Part shown: positions 6,300 to 7,756 of the stretch, in pieces | Numbering within the stretch: the stretch's first letter is position 1 | How the letters are laid out: every line of letters begins with the position of its first letter | Assembly: GCA_003644175.1 (NCBI GenBank) | Contig: QNBS01000100.1 | Coordinates: forward strand, 1 to 7,756 | Length of the DNA: 7,756 bases | Direction of reading: 5' to 3' | From: Planctomycetota bacterium | Lineage (GTDB): Bacteria; Planctomycetota; Phycisphaerae; Sedimentisphaerales; Anaerohalosphaeraceae | Made by a program: the position numbers and the translations under genes | Notes under the pieces: model-generated | Seen by the model: only the letters and a program-made list of their open reading frames with translations | What the model was told of the DNA's origin: nothing | Database searches by the model: none

Positions 6300-7756
6300 T
6301 TACCGATAGTGGTTCGTTATCGGCATCCGCCTGTCCTTGCCGAACGCCTTCGGTGTGATCCGCACACCCGGCGGAGACTGTCTTCGCTTATACTCGTTGA
6401 GGTCCACCAATCGCGCAATACGCTTAACGGTCTCGGCGTCCAGGCCCGCCGCTGTCAACTCCGCCGGCGACTTGTCCTCTTCAATATAGCCTTTCAAAAT
6501 CGTATCGAGCAAATCATAATCCGGCAGCGAATCGCTGTCCTTCTGGTCGTCTCGAAGCTCGGCGCTCGGCGGGCGTTTGATCACGCTTTCGGGAATAATC
6601 TCCCTGCCCGCCGTCCTGTTGACGTATTCGGCCAGCTCATAAACCATCGTCTTGGGCACATCCTTGATCACCGCAAATCCGCCGGCCGTATCGCCGTACA
6701 GCGTCGAATAACCCACCGCCGTTTCGCTTTTGTTGCCCGTCGTCAGCACCAGATACGAAAACTGGTTCGACAGCGACATCAAAATCGTCCCGCGTATGCG
6801 GGCCTGAAGGTTCTCGTACGCCACACCACTGTCGTCCCACCCCTCAAAGAGCTCCAGCGTCTTATGAAAACTCCCCAACGCATCCTCAATCGGCGCCGTA
6901 TGAAACGACATGCCCAGGTTCTCAGCCGTACGCTGCGCATCGGTTTGCGTCTCGGCCAGGTTGAATCGCGACGGCATGGTAACGCCGACGACATTCTCCG
7001 CTCCCAGAGCCGCCACCGCAATCGCGGCCGTCAGCGAAGAATCGATCCCGCCGCTCAAACCGATAACCACCTTCTCAAATCCGTTCTTCCTCACATAGTC
7101 CCGTGTCCCCAGAACCAGCGCCTCATACACCTCGCTCGCCTCGTCGCCCGCATCGGCACATGGATGCTCGACCGCCGCCGATACGGTCTTGACGGTAACT
7201 GTCCCCTCCTGCGGCGCGGTGATATCGACCACCAGCAGATCCTCGTCGAACGCCTTCGCCCGGCACGCCACCCGCCCCGACGCATCGACAAACATACTGC
7301 GCCCGTCGAAGACCAGTTCATCCTGCCCGCCGACCAGATTGCAGTATCCGACCGCACAGTCAAAATGCTTCGCACAACGGCTCAATATTTCCTGCCGCCG
7401 GCCGATCTTGCCTAAATGAAAAGGCGACGCCGAGATATTAACGATCAAATCCTTTCTCTTTGCGCCCTCCAGGAATTTGGCCGGCCGGTCCAACTGCCAG
7501 ATATCCTCACAGATCGTAAACGCCACCCTCACCCCCTTGACCTCAATAATCAAAGGCTCACAGCCGGCGTGGAAATAACGCTTCTCATCGAAAACGCCGT
7601 AGTTGGGAAGCACGCACTTTCGATAAACCGCTGCCGGCCGCCCGTTTCGCATCACACTCAGAGAATTGTACGCCATCTCATCATGACACTCGGCAAAACC
7701 CGCCACCACTGTAATATCTCCGCAACGGCCCGCAAGCGTCTCGACCGCTTTTTGAT
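6300..7756 (-). CDS. nadE: glutamine-dependent NAD+ synthetase (5' end cut by the window edge)
   Basis: 484 residues are visible, ending at TAA 6302-6300. The frame stays open to the right edge, so the GTG at 7709 is an internal Val and roughly 60 N-terminal residues are missing, judged against a usual length near 545. The enzyme amidates nicotinic acid adenine dinucleotide to NAD+ with ATP, taking ammonia from glutamine. The N-terminal nitrilase-type glutaminase domain is visible to about residue 180. It retains the catalytic Lys46 (YRKCVLPNYGVFDEKRYF) and nucleophile Cys82 (TICEDIW); the catalytic Glu lies in the missing part. The synthetase domain begins near 205, with the PP-loop SGGIDSS at 234-240 and the conserved GNKSETAVGYSTLYGD and KRRQSPPGVRITPKAFGKDR stretches. 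It is the first visible gene of the cluster, 48 nt upstream of carB on the same strand, and probably shares a transcript with it. Confidence 0.95.
   Translation of the reverse strand, partial: QKAVETLAGRCGDITVVAGFAECHDEMAYNSLSVMRNGRPAAVYRKCVLPNYGVFDEKRYFHAGCEPLIIEVKGVRVAFTICEDIWQLDRPAKFLEGAKRKDLIVNISASPFHLGKIGRRQEILSRCAKHFDCAVGYCNLVGGQDELVFDGRSMFVDASGRVACRAKAFDEDLLVVDITAPQEGTVTVKTVSAAVEHPCADAGDEASEVYEALVLGTRDYVRKNGFEKVVIGLSGGIDSSLTAAIAVAALGAENVVGVTMPSRFNLAETQTDAQRTAENLGMSFHTAPIEDALGSFHKTLELFEGWDDSGVAYENLQARIRGTILMSLSNQFSYLVLTTGNKSETAVGYSTLYGDTAGGFAVIKDVPKTMVYELAEYVNRTAGREIIPESVIKRPPSAELRDDQKDSDSLPDYDLLDTILKGYIEEDKSPAELTAAGLDAETVKRIARLVDLNEYKRRQSPPGVRITPKAFGKDRRMPITNHYR

Noticed and set aside
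6309..7415. Long plus-strand open frame (368 codons) opposite nadE
   Set aside because: It is the antisense shadow of a clearly recognisable NadE. The translation is Arg/His/Leu-rich with no recognisable motif.

Overview
The window is ordinary bacterial chromosome of moderate GC content, dominated by biosynthetic housekeeping genes on the minus strand. CarB, CarA and NadE are of standard bacterial type and compatible with a free-living bacterium that makes its own pyrimidines, arginine and NAD+. The exported rubrerythrin-like protein, the short heptamer repeats between genes and the general codon style remind me of Planctomycetota (Phycisphaerae-like) genomes. That assignment is a low-confidence inference; no marker gene is present to fix the taxon.

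Layout. Positions 3-317 (+) hold the C-terminal end of a charged coiled-coil protein ending in a membrane segment. It converges with a minus-strand gene (365-1498) for an exported rubrerythrin-like protein with a zinc-ribbon/rubredoxin-like module and an unrecognised C-terminal domain. That gene has its own good sigma70-type promoter (1542-1569) and a strong Shine-Dalgarno site. Positions 1499-1891 are gene-free. They contain the promoter, a perfect 10-bp GC-rich terminator hairpin (1610-1633), and about 250 nt that may be a structured RNA or the 3' tail of the upstream transcript. From 1892 to the right edge runs a tight minus-strand cluster transcribed in the order nadE, carB, carA. The gaps are 48 nt (nadE-carB) and 10 nt (carB-carA), and nadE is cut by the window edge.

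How the genes fit together. CarA supplies ammonia from glutamine to CarB, which makes carbamoyl phosphate for pyrimidine and arginine synthesis. NadE is the glutamine-hydrolysing NAD+ synthetase, so the cluster joins two glutamine-amidotransfer pathways. The unusual points are the carB-before-carA order, a short tandem heptamer repeat filling the nadE-carB gap and creating a false upstream carB start, and the architecture of the rubrerythrin-like protein. I see no mobile element, CRISPR array, tRNA or rRNA, and nothing that amounts to a clear new defence or metabolic system.
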